The notes: generated by a model from the letters alone, not told the origin. A stretch of 64,000 nucleotides of DNA from Prochilodus magdalenae (GCA_024036415.1 JAMWET010000807.1:234666-298665), one strand, 5' to 3'. Counted from the first letter of the stretch, positions 26,401 to 39,755 are shown. Numbers and translations are program-made.

Positions 26401-27000
26401 ACACCTTTCCATGTGTCAGAGCGTGTGTGTATGTGTCACCTGGATGAAGACGTCACCTTGAGTTGAGAGTATTTCCCGGATGAATGAAGATGGCAGATCG
26501 TTTTTGTCAGTCTCTTCTCTTACAGAGTGGAAGAAGCAGGTGCTCACCACTCGCCACAGACACTCGCTTAAGCTTTCTAGCCTGCCGTGCGAGTGTGCGT
26601 GTTTGCGTGCGAGTCACTCACCTGATGCTGGTGTAAACATGAACACTTGTCTGCAGTTCATCTTGCCTGTTTGTCTGAGAGAGATCGGACTGAGCGTTCT
26701 ACTTCAGGAGCATGCTGGACGACTATGAGGTTTAGGTTACAAACAGCCCTGAAAGTGCTACTGAAACATGAACCCAACACCAACCCCCAACTCCTAGCTC
26801 TGTGATCTTCTCGTGTCTCTGATCTTTGCCCCTCCCCTATGGCGGCATGGCAACGGACTCTCTACACCTCCTCCTCCCTTGCTCGTGCTTCCTCTTCCCG
26901 CTTCTCCGCCCAGGTTACTGCCCACTGCCCAGCCCAGGCTAGAAGGTGTGATCCCGGGGTGGAGCAATCATTCAGGCTCTTTACAGTTAAGCTACTGAAC
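26401..27000 (-). promoter_or_regulatory. GC-rich promoter-like stretch upstream of the NHSL1-like exon
   Basis: It contains a CRE-like GACGTCAC (about 26449-26456), a YY1-like AAGATGGC (about 26487-26494), CG-bearing GTGCGAG/GCGTGCGAG words (26586-26615), a GC-box-like CCCCTCCCC (26829-26837) and CATGGCAACGG (about 26845-26856), which resembles half of an RFX X-box. These lie 0.7-1.3 kb upstream of the coding exon in minus sense. The clustering suits a TATA-less promoter. Individual sites are short and could be chance. Confidence 0.35.
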
Positions 27001-27719
27001 ACATTCATTCTGAGCCATTCTTCTCACCACAGTCCCGCTGAAACACACACAAACGTGGGGTTGAAACTAACGCTCAACTTGATTCCTCGACTTTAATCTT
27101 GAATTTGAAGTTACTTCCTCAGTGACTTAGCAATGACTGTCAGGCAAATTGCATGACAACAATGCAAATATACGGGTACCATATAAATGACTTTTTTAAA
27201 GTCTTTAAATACATATACAAGTCTCTATAGTGAACCATCTCTAATAAAGTATTTGGAATTTTTTAAAAGCTATGTGGGGTTTGTTACACTGCATTGTAAG
27301 TTCTTAGTTTTCATACTTTCTATGACTATATGGTTCTGAGAACTTTTAACTGGTCTAGAACCTTTCCATCATGCAAAGATTCTTCAAATAAAACTAAAAA
27401 CTTACCTTTACCTTTATTTACTTTTAAATGACATATACCTCAATTACTGCTTTCAGTAATACTGACAGCCCTGCATATAGTTACTTACACACTATCTAAA
27501 ATTACATGTATAAACATGCATCTTATTCAAGCACACAATTGAAAATCCCCCCTGTTGAAATGTGAGGTGATTGATTCTGGCAGATGTTAGCTGTAGCTGT
27601 TTTGAAAACCAGCAGGGAAACCAACACAGTCCCTCCCTTCAGCGTTGCCTCCAAACACATGCAACAGCACTGTCTAGTCTAGAAGGCCTGACTGCTGAGT
27701 AAATGAAATGATGATATGA
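27001..27719. other. unassigned DNA
   Basis: AT-rich, with no exon or repeat recognised. Confidence 0.45.
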
Positions 27720-28045
27720 CTGAACATAGATGTGGGCCATGTGGTAAAAACATAATATCATGATGCCTCAAGGCATTTGCACAATATGCAATACAATATT
27801 GACTTTTTTTAATGATGTAATAAGCTGTAAAAGATGTGATAGAACCTGCAGCGCTACTTATAAAAATACTATAATAATATGAACAATAATAATAACAAAC
27901 CTACAACAACTATTATTTATTCTAATAAACCTTAAACTACTAGGATTTTATAATATCTACGACATGCTCAGAAAAGCTAAGTGTGACATGATTTATCACA
28001 ATAATGATAAAATATCATCGTATTGCCCACCCCTAACTGGACACT
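27720..28045 (-). repeat. decayed interspersed repeat (GGGGTGGGCAATACGATGAT type)
   Basis: In minus sense the segment begins TTAGGGGTGGGCAATACGAT, continues with ATAT/TTATCAT-rich sequence and includes GTGCAAATGCCTTGAGGCAT near its far end, finishing CATGGCCCACATC. This layout is familiar from small non-autonomous repeats abundant in fish genomes. No coding capacity. The class assignment is from memory and unverified. Confidence 0.5.
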
Positions 28046-29334
28046 GGTGTAGCCAACTGGTGAACCAACACAAGCTCCACAAATCGATTTAACATTAGCA
28101 TAGCTCGGTCCATTCTGTTACATGTAGGCTCCTATCTGTAGTTCGCATACACTAGCAGACATGGTTCATAGGCAATAGACAGTAATTACTACTTAGCAAC
28201 ATCACTTGTCCTGTTTAAAATAAGTGTGCTATGCAAAACAAATACCTTCCTAGCAGATATAGAGCACAGTGAAGTCGATCTTTATTCCCTTCAACTCTCT
28301 TAGCTCTGTTTAGTGATCGAAAGCCACACTAATGCTCCCTCTAACTAATGCTCTTTAGTGTTGATCACTATTTTATTTCCTGGCATGCCTTAGGTACATG
28401 TGTAACTTGCAAATTAGAGTTTATTTTTTTCCACCAAGATTTAAAAAAAAAAAAACTAAAAAGCTGTCACAATGAATTTTATCAGAACAAGACTTGTAGG
28501 TCGCTGGCTATAAGAATAGGCTGTAGGTCACACTTCACAACTTATTATTTACCATCCAGCCCATATATGGAAAGTAATACATATCACAAGAACCAACTCA
28601 TTTACATATAGCCACTTATTCAGCCTACAGCACTTTCACCACACCCACCAGAGCAATTTAATTGGTCTCAGTCTTAAAGGCACAGTAACAAAACCAACTT
28701 GTTCAAGTCTAAGGAACACTGAGAAGTTGGAAAAACGACCATGCAAAAATTAATTATGACTATTCTTGATCCATAAAACCACATACATTATATAAGATGA
28801 CTAAGGGAAGGAGAAAACAGAAAATGGAACCTTAAGTCCCTTGACCTGAGTGAATTCTGTAAATCAGTATATCTTATTCTAATATGTGTTTGCGCATTTC
28901 TTTGTTGCTGCTTTTATAATGTCATTGGTGCTTTACATATCTGTCTGGCCATGCATGTAGGACAAAGGACTCAGAAGTGGTATTTGCCTGGTGGTATTTC
29001 ATTAAAAAGTGATATTTCCTAGTTAGACTGATAACATGCAAGTTATCAATTGATACATAGAGAAGAATGATAGAGGGAATGTGAGAATGAAACCAAAAAC
29101 AGGTGCAAGTGCTCTCTATGTACCCACAAACGAGCTGCCTATGTGCGTGCCTCCATAGTCACGTGGAGGCGTGAGAACCCCTCTCTGCTGGGAAAGGTGA
29201 GAGGTCTTATTTAAAGTTCTACTGAAACTGCACCACAAACTCTATTTCAGACTTTACATTCCAGCATGCCACACAAGCCAGGAGTTCATTAGAGGTTGAA
29301 CAGCAGAAATGTGCATTTGCGTGTCCGTGCATAT
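28046..29334. other. unassigned DNA
   Basis: AT-rich. A short poly-A run sits at 28442-28455. No gene recognised. Confidence 0.45.
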
Positions 29335-29383
29335 GTGTGTGTGTGTGTTTGTATGTGTGTGTGTGTGTGTGCGTGTGTGTGTT

Positions 29384-29443
<60 letters not shown>

Positions 29444-29452
29444 TGTGTGTGT
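29335..29452. repeat. long (TG)n microsatellite
   Basis: Nearly 120 bases of TG with a few TTTG, ATG and GCG interruptions. The three overlapping antisense His-Thr frames here are artefacts of the repeat. Confidence 0.95.
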
Positions 29453-30009
29453 AAATGGATTCTGCGGGCTGTATAAATTTCTGCATCTGGCCACAGCATC
29501 GCTTCCAGTGAAAAAGCCCTGTGTCTTTTATAGTGTCTGCATTTAGCTATGTACCTCTACGCCCCAATAAATGTACCGTGGAAGCTGTGGAGCGCTGGCA
29601 GTGAACTCTCTGGGCTAGGTCAGTTTGTTTTCATACTGGGAGCAGCAAACAGAATCAGTGCAGGACACAGTGTTATCAGCTTAATCATTACACAGATTAC
29701 CAGGCCCCCTACTGACTCCCGATTCCATTTCTAACCTACTGCGCAGAAGCCTTCTCTCATCCACAACAATGGCACACATTTTAAATGGCGTAATGAGGGT
29801 CAGCCAAAGTGCGGCATAAGGGCCAAAGTTTGCTCACGAGGACGTTTAGTTTGGCTTGCAGAAAGTTACCCTAACCGTACTCCCTCAGGCAATGAGAGAG
29901 AATATTTTTACGTCATATATAATTTAATACATTCTAATTTTCTGACTAATGTAAAGCTTAAGCACTCCAGTAACAAACCAGTGTAATATTACACAATTCA
30001 TTTTTAAAA
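29453..30009. other. unassigned DNA
   Basis: No exon or named repeat seen. Confidence 0.4.
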
Positions 30010-30660
30010 ACTAAATATAAAACCTATCCACCTTTTTAATTTGAATAGTGTTGTCTTTTTGGCTCTCCACCCACCATAAACAATGTATCCTGAGACAAAA
30101 AAAAAGAGTTTAGGCAGCCATTGTGTAACCATTTCAGTCCTGTATGGAGAACCTGAATAAATCACAGTTTCAAACAGTCTTAAAATGTAAGTATTGTTGA
30201 TAGAAAGTGTCTTCCGAATCTCTTGTTTGCTATCGTTTATGATCAGGGTGCAGCCTAACACTGGAACATCGTTTTGTGACGCTACGGCAGGGCAGGTACA
30301 GCGAAACCCATCGTAGGTTGAGCCTTCGCAGTCTACGCACCCTTTGAAGGCCATGGCTTTGTGGACTGCGAAGGCGGAAACCATAAAGAGATGGTCTAAT
30401 CTATGGTGGATTTCCTGTTTGCGTTAGAGCACCGCTGTACCTGCCCCTACGTAGCGCCACACAACGCTGCTCCAGTCACCCAGCAATACTGGACGATGAA
30501 CTCTGGGATATGCTGGCTGGCGAAGGATTTACCCGTTGGATCCTTCATTACAATGGAAAAGAATGACGCATTTCTCTGCCCCATTAGAAGGAGCCTTTGA
30601 AATGGGATAAACTTAATACCATAAGCCCACCAACAGGAGACCACCATTTAAACAGCACAG
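30010..30660. mobile_element. two diverged inverted copies of one repeat unit
   Basis: The minus-strand sequence of 30264-30310 (CGCTGTACCTGCCCTGCC, GTAGCGTCACAAAACG) closely matches the plus-strand sequence at about 30432-30470 (CGCTGTACCTGCCCCTAC, GTAGCGCCACACAACG). Matching weakens on both sides, so this is an old inverted pair about 120 bases apart. A 126-codon minus-strand open frame (30004-30384) and a 65-codon plus-strand frame (30403-30600) run outward from the centre. Both contain the peptide RCTCP followed by an x-V-A motif, as expected of homologous sequence. The unit could be a transposon fragment or a retained coding relic. I know of no family match. Confidence 0.55.
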
Positions 30661-31624
30661 ACCTTACTTAGAGAGCACAATTAGTCCTGTTTAAACTGAA
30701 GGGCAGCACAGTATGTGAGAAACCACTGTTCTTAGTATTTCTTAGTGTTTAACTTAGGTGGCACTACAGTTGCGTATTTCTGTGTTGCAACTTATGAAAC
30801 CTCAGAAATATTGTGCTACTTATCGAATATCGTATAAACATTTACAAGCGATATTATTTTCTTGCCATGTCACCCAGCACTATATGCTCACGTTCACAAC
30901 AACACAGATTCCCAACCTTTGTCCTAAGCAGAGCAATCAAAGGCCCTCCACGCCCTCCCAGGCCGTTAATAATTCACCAGGACCAAGCACCCACTGCTGA
31001 GATGAAGCGGAAAGGTGAGTGGAGATGAAGAGATATAGCTCATCTCTCTCTTCTCTGGAGAGCAGCCACACTGTAGACTTTTACCCCAATAATGAATCAT
31101 TCATTAGGTTTATTACAGCAGCATAACTCCCTGAATGAATGCTGAATGCTGCGGGTGTTAGGCCTCCTGATCTATTATTGAAGTTAATCAATAAAACGGT
31201 CCAGCAGAGGAGTTAATAAACCCAAGGCACTGCTGCGGCCAAAAGCAGACACCTGCACAGCAGGAATCATTCCAAACACACAACACACTCTCCAATTCAC
31301 ACTCACGCTGACTCTAATAACTACAGCTATATGTGTGTTTGCCAACAGCAGGGTTTCTGCAGTCATTCAGAATAGATGTTCTGTTATACAGTCATGGTAT
31401 ATTTTACAATAAAGAGGAAACTACACAGAGCTGTCTGTCCCAGATTTCCATACAACACAGACCTCAGTCAGGACAATATTTTTGGCAATTTAGTGTTTAT
31501 TAAATCAAACACAGCTCATCAATAGGTCTGACACAATCACAAACCTGTAGCTGATGATGTCTATATAAATATAATATATAAGCCTAATCTGGTTACTTTA
31601 GCTTCTTGCTGTCGACACTATATT
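30661..31624. other. unassigned DNA
   Basis: No exon recognised. Confidence 0.4.
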
Positions 31625-31775
31625 TACAGTATTTGGCAGGCATTCTTATCCTGATTTGATCATTTCTTACCCAGGTGGGCAAAGGTGGTGTTGGGAGTCT
31701 TGCCCAAGGAACCTTTTGGGTATTGTGTAGGGGGCATGGGAGGCAGAGGTGTTACCCACTGCGCTAGACAGTGGC
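31625..31775 (+). mobile_element. decayed SINE-like fish repeat fragment
   Basis: The order GTATTTGGCAGGCATTCTTATCC, then CAGGTGGGCAAAGG, then GTCTTGCCCAAGGAACC, then GTGTTACCCACTGCGCTAGACA follows the widespread fish element that reads roughly TTGGCAGACGCTCTTATCC ... TTGCTCAAGGGCCC ... AACCACTAGGCTACC. The last part resembles a reversed tRNA-promoter region. The copy is truncated and mutated. Confidence 0.65.
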
Positions 31776-34700
31776 AGGCCCTAACAGACGTTAGATACAG
31801 CTCAAGCTCAAATAAACAAACAATACCTCACTGCTGCCCCTAAAGGTGTTAGAAGGGCAAAGAGAGACTACTGTGTGCTTTATGAGACCTGTGACGTGAA
31901 TGTAGCCTACAAAGGTGCAAATTTCTAATACTTTCAAATACCATGTGCTAAACAGCCAGACGTGCTTAAAAATAGTAAAATATATTCTAAGTAAAATATG
32001 AAGCACATTTTTTAAATGTATTTAAAGTGCATGCAGTCTAAAGAGTATTAGATTGTTTATTTATCACCTTCTGGTTGACAAGGAAAGTCCTTAGTCAAAG
32101 ACCGCCCTAAAAATAACAGTAATAAGTATGCTCAAACATCAGTGCAGCAGACCAGAGCTGGACCCTGGCTTTCTCCACAAAAAGTTCCTGTGGTGCTCGT
32201 CAAACTGTCCTCTTCTTTAAAGCTGCTCTGGGCTACTGTTTTAATGAAGGCCTGAAAATGTAGGCGCTTAAGACGACGCCAGGAGGCAAGAACTTTATTG
32301 TGTTCTGTCCCCACATTTTACAAGTGAGATTTATTGGTCCATGTGTTTTTGGTGTGCATGCAAAGATGCAAAATGTTAGGTGTAAAATGTGAAGTGTGTG
32401 TGTGTATGTGAATATATGAACACATGAGGTAAACGTGTGTGACTCGGTGTGTACCAAGACCAACTGGGTTTGTTAAGCACAGTGTGTCAAAACCACTGCA
32501 CACAGAAATCTGTGGCTTCATGCTGGAGAGAAAAGTGACTCTTTCCCAAAATATTGAGAGCCAAATACAACTAAAACATCTGTGCCAGCTTCAGGACACA
32601 CTCAGCCTGCGCAAGAGCCCAACTGAGCCATGAATATGGAAAAACAAAGCCTCTCTCATATACATTTAAGAGGTTAGGGTTAAGGTTAGGGTTAGCAAGG
32701 GTGGAGATATGCAGCTAATTATACATTTAATCCACATTACTAAAGTTTGTACTGCAAGAAGTAGGTAGTTTTGCATGTAATTTCCTAAACTTAAAAAGCA
32801 GGACTAAATTAGCAGTAGTGCTGTTGGCAAAATTCCTTCAGCAATGACAGCAGACACCATAGCTAGAAAGAGGCACAGCCCTTGAAGATGAGCTGAAAGA
32901 ATCTTGGCCAAATGAATAAATACTATACATAGCTAGAAATACATACACACGAGGCCTCATAATGAACATACGTCGTGGCATAGTCACAATAAACACATGC
33001 AGTCCATTTTACTGTTTCTCATGGGTGCTCTGCTTCACGGGGTGCCCAAAATTCTGCATACAACTAAGAACAGAGTGCAGGAGCACCACCAGTGAAAGTG
33101 TGCAGGTGACCAGTGTAGATAGCAGTACCTGTTCAACATGTCACACGAGCAGTCAGAGGTAATTAGAAAACCATCAGTTTTATCATCACTGCTCTTCCTG
33201 CATTCACACAGACCACAAGCTGTAAATGTCCAAGTTTAACACTTAGCATGACCTCTGACCTTTGGCTTTTCTGAACTGCAGAGGATGGCCTTCACATCCA
33301 GAGCAGAGGCCTGCAAATGTTCACAGAGCAATCTGCTTCCCTCTCTATCTCTATTCCTGTCTCGGCCTCAATCATCTCACATGGGCTCGGTCTCAGTTTT
33401 CCATCTGCGAGTCAGTCTTTATGTCCTGCCTGCGCATGCTGAGCTCAGCTGAGTGCATTCCCCAGCATTCCAGCTTTAGCCTCCACCTGCCCACTGCAAG
33501 GCCACAGAGTGGAGTTCAGGGACGAGTAGGGGTTGGTGATGCTGCAAGAACATAATATTGTGATACTTCCAACACATTTTCACTATAGGTCTTATGTCCC
33601 ACAATATTTTACAGGCACCAGCAAAACAGTAGTGGTACATGTGAGAAAGGCTGTGATTGAGCTTCAGCGATAGTATCTGACTGCATCTCCAACACCAATC
33701 AGTAAATTTACTTACTTAAAGTAGTTAGGGTTCTCTAGCTACCTGGGTGTGGCTAGGAGGCCAGTGCAAAGGACAGAGCCAGTCTATAAGCTGCCAGTCT
33801 ATAAGCTCCTCCTAAAACGAGCTGGTAGCTGGGATCCAGGGAGGGGCCCCCACTACAGACTGGCAGCAAAGTCCCATAGGCTACGCCGCCTCTCCTCTGC
33901 CACAGAGGCTTCACCATGGACAATAAAAATCTGAAGTCTTTGTTTTATTGGGCTGATGAGTCACTTTGTCCGTTGTCCCATTTCAGTGAGCCAGTGAGAG
34001 AGCATTTCGTTTTACTGACTGGGAAGGCTAGACTGGCCATCAGATCCTCAGACTGTAAGAAGTAGACTATTATTTCATGGGTGGGGGCAACAAGGACATC
34101 ACCACAAGATGGAGTAACACAAAGCCTGGAAAACTTCTTCTGCAAAGTTCTACACAAGCACAGTGAACACCCTGACCTACTACTTAATCAAAGCCCAAAC
34201 GGGACGTACAATTTCTCTTAACCTCAAAAGTTCTTACTCATCCACCATTACTATTTAAGGAACGGGGCTGGTGACGGAAAGATGAAAGACTGTGAAAGTG
34301 CAAGAGGAAACATTAAGAGTAGATACAGAGCACTGCAAAGGTTTAGGACACATTCAGAATGAGGTTAAATGGTTAAGAGTCATTTTTAAGTGTAGCCATG
34401 CGGGGTGACTGAAGTGTCAATAAAGTCACTAGGGAACTGAAAACACAAACTGAACCAGTTTCATATTTATGCCATTATTCTGTTAAACAAACATTCAGCT
34501 GCGTAACCACACGGTTTATTTTGAGCTTTATGAGACACATGTTTTCATTGGGATAATGTTCTCGTCTGCAGGAAGGCCAATATAGCAGAATATTTCTTGC
34601 TGCTGTCATGCTGAAATAAGTATGTACAAGCCTAAAAATAAGACGCTGCCTAGAAGGCAGCACACGTGTAAGTTACCCACTAATACCCCACTATACTATG

Positions 34701-36351
34701 ACAGACGCTGGACTTTGAACTTCACACTAGTAACAATATGGATGGTCCTTTTCCTCATTGGCTCAGAGAACACAACTTCCAGGAACAGTCTAAAAGGTTG
34801 TCGGGTCAGTAGGGCTGAATAACAGCAATATAACAGTCATGTGATGCCTTCTGTGGTGTGGAGGTCATTTCTGTGTTTGGCTTTAGGCTCTGTAGTGCTG
34901 TCTGTTGTGACGGAAATATAAGGAATAACCATTATCAACACAGAAACAAGCTAAACCACGAGTGTAGAGTCAAGATGCCTGTGTGGCACATGTGCACTGG
35001 TGCCGGTGTTCAACCTCAGCTGTAGTCAGGAAGGAATTCACATGGTCAGCAGCAATTTTCAATGGGCCAAAAATGTGCAAAGGAAAAGAAATCAAGATTT
35101 GTCAGACCAGACTTTATTTTTCTAATGTTCAACTGTCTCGTTTCCTTAGCCTATGCCCAACGTGATGCGAACATTACGTGAAGCTGTTGTCCCGTATCTG
35201 CATGATTTTATCCACTGCACCGCCGCCACATGATTATGTGATTAAATACCTGCATAAATGAGAACAGGTCGTCCTAGTAAAGTGCAGGTCGTCCTAGTGA
35301 AGTATATTAGCTTTAAAGGCATAGTAACAAATTATCTAGTGTGAAAGTAAACGACAAAGATAGGTTGTAAATGGCAAGTTAAAATGCATTATGAATATTG
35401 AAAAAATAAATTCAAGACAAATGGAGCATATGGATACCCTTTTAAAAGATAAAGATGAGAACAGTAAAAAAATGGAAATAACTGCTGTTTAAAAAAACCA
35501 CACTGGCATGATCTCAGTGCTTCAGGATCTTAGCAGCTAGTCCACAGAGCAGCCCTGACCAAAGCTAACGTTAATGTTACTATGTAATGTAACTCAGTAT
35601 GGTTGCTAGTTGAGATGAAGGTTTGTAAAGAATGTAGATTTATTATGGTTATATGTAAGTGTTAGTTAAGAATGTACATCAATGTGGTAATTAGTTATAA
35701 TGCCCTCATGTTAGATAAGCTTTGCATTTGTGCCATTACTAAGCTGAGATTTACACAAATGTACACTACTAAAGTATACTACTAATCTACTTAGTGAGTA
35801 GGTCAGCAGGTATATTCAGTTTCATCTGACTTGAACCCAGAATGTAATATAGCACTTAAACGCACTATATCAGTTTAGTCTTATTATAATAATTATTATA
35901 ATATAATAATATCATATTTTAAGAGACCTGCCTTATTTCCAAATCTTTCATTTTAATGTTAACTAATAAAATATTTCCCATCTGACTAATCAATGGAATA
36001 ACGGGTAAAATACTTGATTACTAAAATAATTAATAGTTGCAGCTCTATGCATTAATCAGTCTAAATTGCTGTGGTTTGAGGTGAGTGCACACTCCTAAAA
36101 TAATGGCTCTTTAAGGGCTCTTTAACTGGGAAAACGGTGTGTGGGACAGGAACTTATTACTAAGGCTGTGACTAAGACTTGGGCTAACTTCTATTTCTTA
36201 GAGACTACTTAAACAATTCACACTTTGCCCTCACAACTTCAGCGGGACACTAACAGTACATAAACAGAGTTCAACCACATGAAGAGAATCCTCAAACTAA
36301 TTCAACTTATAAGGATCCAAATCTCCTAGTCAGCTGTATCTTAGGTGGCCA
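31776..36351. other. unassigned DNA with small local repeats
   Basis: It contains a telomere-like GGTTAGGGTTAAGGTTAGGGTTAG run at 32671-32694, a doubled CCAGTCTATAAGCT word at about 33779-33808, and a 20-base unit (CAGGTCGTCCTAGTRAAGTR) repeated twice at 35265-35304. No exon found. Confidence 0.45.
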
Positions 36352-36366
36352 GCACTAGAGGGCGCC
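36352..36366 (+). promoter_or_regulatory. CTCF-like binding site
   Basis: GCACTAGAGGGCGCC matches the vertebrate CTCF core CCASYAGRKGGCRSY at 14 of 15 positions by eye. CTCF is conserved in fish. The site lies between the two candidate alternative promoters at 26.5 kb and 50.6 kb and would fit a boundary role, which is inference. Confidence 0.5.
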
Positions 36367-37287
36367 AGAGTAATATACATTGTTCAGAAATTAAAGAGTG
36401 TAAATTGGAGGGACACCATGTGGCAAGATAGCAGATAAGCATGGCTCATTACCCTGTCTAACCAAAGCCTATAGAAAAGCTTATTCCTCCTCGTCTTCAC
36501 AACAGAGATAGTATATAAAGTTAAACAAGAATGAAATTACAGCTTCCAAATAGATAAGCTGCAGTGCGGTAGAGTATTTAGTCTTGTGCCTCATAAAACA
36601 AAAAGTAGTATCAACAAGTCAAATCGTCCTCAGGATATAAACCCCAGCTCTGATAAGAAAGTCTGACCCCCTGTCTGACTCCCTGTCCAATACCCACGTT
36701 CCCTGTGTGTTCTGTTGAATCTGGTAGGCATCAGATGAAAATTCCTCCTGCACTCATGTTTCAGCTTAGTCACTCTTCTAAAAGCTTAACCTTGTGTAGG
36801 CCCCCCTTCAAAGGTTCTGCAGTCAAAGCTCTTCTTTGAGGGGCCACGCTAAGCAAAGACCCAAGCTGAAGGTGAGGCAGGTGTTGACCCCTAATGCTGA
36901 ACTATGACCCAGCATAGCTGAGATAAATCTGCCTGGATGGCCGGTCTGGTCAGAGAGCTATTATGGCAGTGGATGTTGACATTTGAGTGAGCAAAAACAA
37001 AAAGTCATTTAAAAACCAGTCGGACAGCTTCAGACACACTCAACCCTGGAGCACGAAAACCTCGTTCGCTGGCGTGTACTCCCTAAAGCTCCCCTATGAC
37101 TCACACTGGCAGGCTCAAAAGATAATAGGCAGACTCACAATGGAACTTTTATAGGCTGGTACTATAATTACCACATGATATTATAAAGACATACATCAAA
37201 GAAATATGCACTTGATTTCTGTCATGCGAAATCAAGGACATAATGAGACAGACGCAAGAGACACTTAGACTGATGTCCTGTGATGAA
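36367..37287. other. unassigned DNA
   Basis: No exon or named repeat seen. Confidence 0.4.
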
Positions 37288-37308
37288 GTGTGTGTGTGTG
37301 TGTGTGTT
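37288..37308. repeat. short (GT)n microsatellite
   Basis: About 21 bases of GT. Confidence 0.9.
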
Positions 37309-38518
37309 GGGGTGAAAATGGGGGTGCAGTCTAGGTTCCATCTGTTCTTTGGTCCATCCTGTTTTCAGTATTTCTCTCTTCCTGTGAATGACGGCCTCCA
37401 CCATTCTCTTTATTTTTCCCAGGAATTCTGTTGTATGAATGGTGAAGCACACAGATAGTCCAACTTCCCTTTCAAATGCCAGCGCCTACAATAATTAGAA
37501 CACAAAATGCTAAAATATATTTAATAATAGCAAGTCAGTATTATAAATATGGCGATTGTAAGACAATACATGCCATTTAGGCTGACAGAGCTAGATTTTA
37601 TGCTATAAACATATTTATATTATCAGAAACTGGAATGGCACAAAAATATTCCAAAAAAAGACACTATTAAAACTAAGAAAACATCCAACCTAGATCAGAC
37701 ATCTGTATGTATTAATTTGATGTGATTTTTATTCACGTTTTATATACAACTCTGCACTAAATCCAATTAAACAGTCCTAATTATCTTCTACTGTTTATCA
37801 CAATAACACAATTTCTAACCACCATAAAATACTTTAAATTAACAGTGTTTTTATGCCTGCCACATTTCTGACCAGTTCACACTCTAAGGTGTATTGTGAT
37901 GTGCTTTAGTCATTGCAGTGTGAAACCAGCCGAATCCCGGGGAGAGAAAAAACCTGGACAGAACTAAACGATTTACATGAGCTGCGTGAAAGACTAGTTG
38001 CTAGCATGCCACAGTCCGTGTCTTTCTTTCCATCTAAGTGTCTTAGGAAGTCGATGTCAAGTGGTTAACTTGAGGAACGTCTCCTACACTCCGGAAAAAA
38101 ACAGCGAGCCTTTTCACCTTATGTCACTCATTCTAGTTGTGCTGTCGACACACATGGTATTGCAGTAAGTTAAAAAAAACTAAACATGACAGACGGCAGA
38201 AGCACTTAGTCCAGCCAGCATCATCCTGGACCAAATGAGCATATCTTGCTTAGAGGCCGTTTCCATTCTGTTTAAACGAAATGGATATTCAGGTTTTCTG
38301 CTCTACTCCGTTAGACTTACACTAATATCTGACCTTTGACGTGTATACAATTCTGTACTTACAATATCGTTATTGCAACACTTCTGTATAGTAAATGTAT
38401 CATACTGCGCTGCAGAACCACATGATGCATCCTGTAGTAACCTTTGTGTGGTTGTTACATCTTTATGGCTGGGTAAGAACATGAGTTTCTCATATCTTAT
38501 TTACTTCTGGCTTTCTTA

Positions 38519-38520
<2 letters not shown>
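37309..38520. other. unassigned DNA
   Basis: AT-rich, no gene recognised. Confidence 0.4.
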
Positions 38521-38555
<35 letters not shown>

Positions 38556-38557
38556 TC
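38521..38557. repeat. (CT)n microsatellite
   Basis: About 37 bases of CT with one CCC interruption. Confidence 0.95.
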
Positions 38558-39755
38558 TGTGTTTGTGTACTCATGTGAAGAGGACTGACTCTCTATAACC
38601 TCAGTAAAATCTGTAAAAGGCAGCACTGCACAAAGCTTTCAGTGAGTTGATAAAGTCAGAAGTCAACGATGATGTACTGAATGCAGAGAGAACAGAGAGT
38701 CTCCATGCATTCCTCATCAGTCACGCTTCACAGAACCAAGTCAGCAAGCCCCTAAGAAACCGCTCAAAAACACACTTTCACCTGCTGCGTAGTCTCATCC
38801 CCTGGGTATTACACATGCACAGCTTTTCCCAGGGAACGATAACTTAGCAAACTGTACAGTCACAAGTTTATTACTCATTAGCAGAGCCTGCCTGAACCAC
38901 CCAAAGCCAAAAGATTACTCAATCTGACATCTGACCATTGTATGCATGGTTGATGCAAAGAGAAAACAGATTAGAAGGCAGCTCAGCCTCTACAGTCTCA
39001 GAGAGGTTTCTTAAGGCATGCTGTCTGACAAGTTTTACACTACTAAAGCAGATTGCTGAAAGCACACATAAGCACATCCGACCAGCAACTAAGCACATTT
39101 CTAAGCAAAATTCTTACAGGATTCATTTGGTAATTCATGTAGTCACTTCGCACTCTTTTACCCCAAATGTGACCAAGATAAAATGTGTACATCCATTAAC
39201 CAGGATAACTTTGGCAAAGCTAATGAAGATAACAAGTTATTTGCACTGCGTAAACTTCACACCCAAATCATCACCACAGGCATCTGACTAAGAGTGGATG
39301 ATCTGGCAGAACATGATACTTCAGAACATTTTCACAACACACATCATGACATTTACTTTTTCTGAGGGCAGCAAAGGGCAAAATCTACCAGCAAAACAGA
39401 TTTTTAAATCATTTATCAAATAATGTTACACCATAATGATCAGATGTCCAATTAGATTCACACTTCCTCAAGGGTTTCTTAGTGAAGAAAACGGCTCTGT
39501 ATAGAAGCATGAAAATTCATGAAAGGGTTCTTCAAATTAGGACTGCAACGGTATAAGATTTTCACAAAACAGTAATCCTATCATGGTATTACACTATCAT
39601 GGAATACAGTTTTTCACAATTGTTAAAAGAAAGAATTTACTGTTGTAGTTGGCTGAGGTGAAGCTCTTCATAACCCTTTGGCATCCAAATATAATTGATT
39701 TCACTATAGATTAATCTGCTGATTATTTTCTCTATTAACTGAGTCAAGCATGACA

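Noticed and set aside
29219..29499. Three antisense His-Thr frames
   Set aside because: Artefacts of the TG array.
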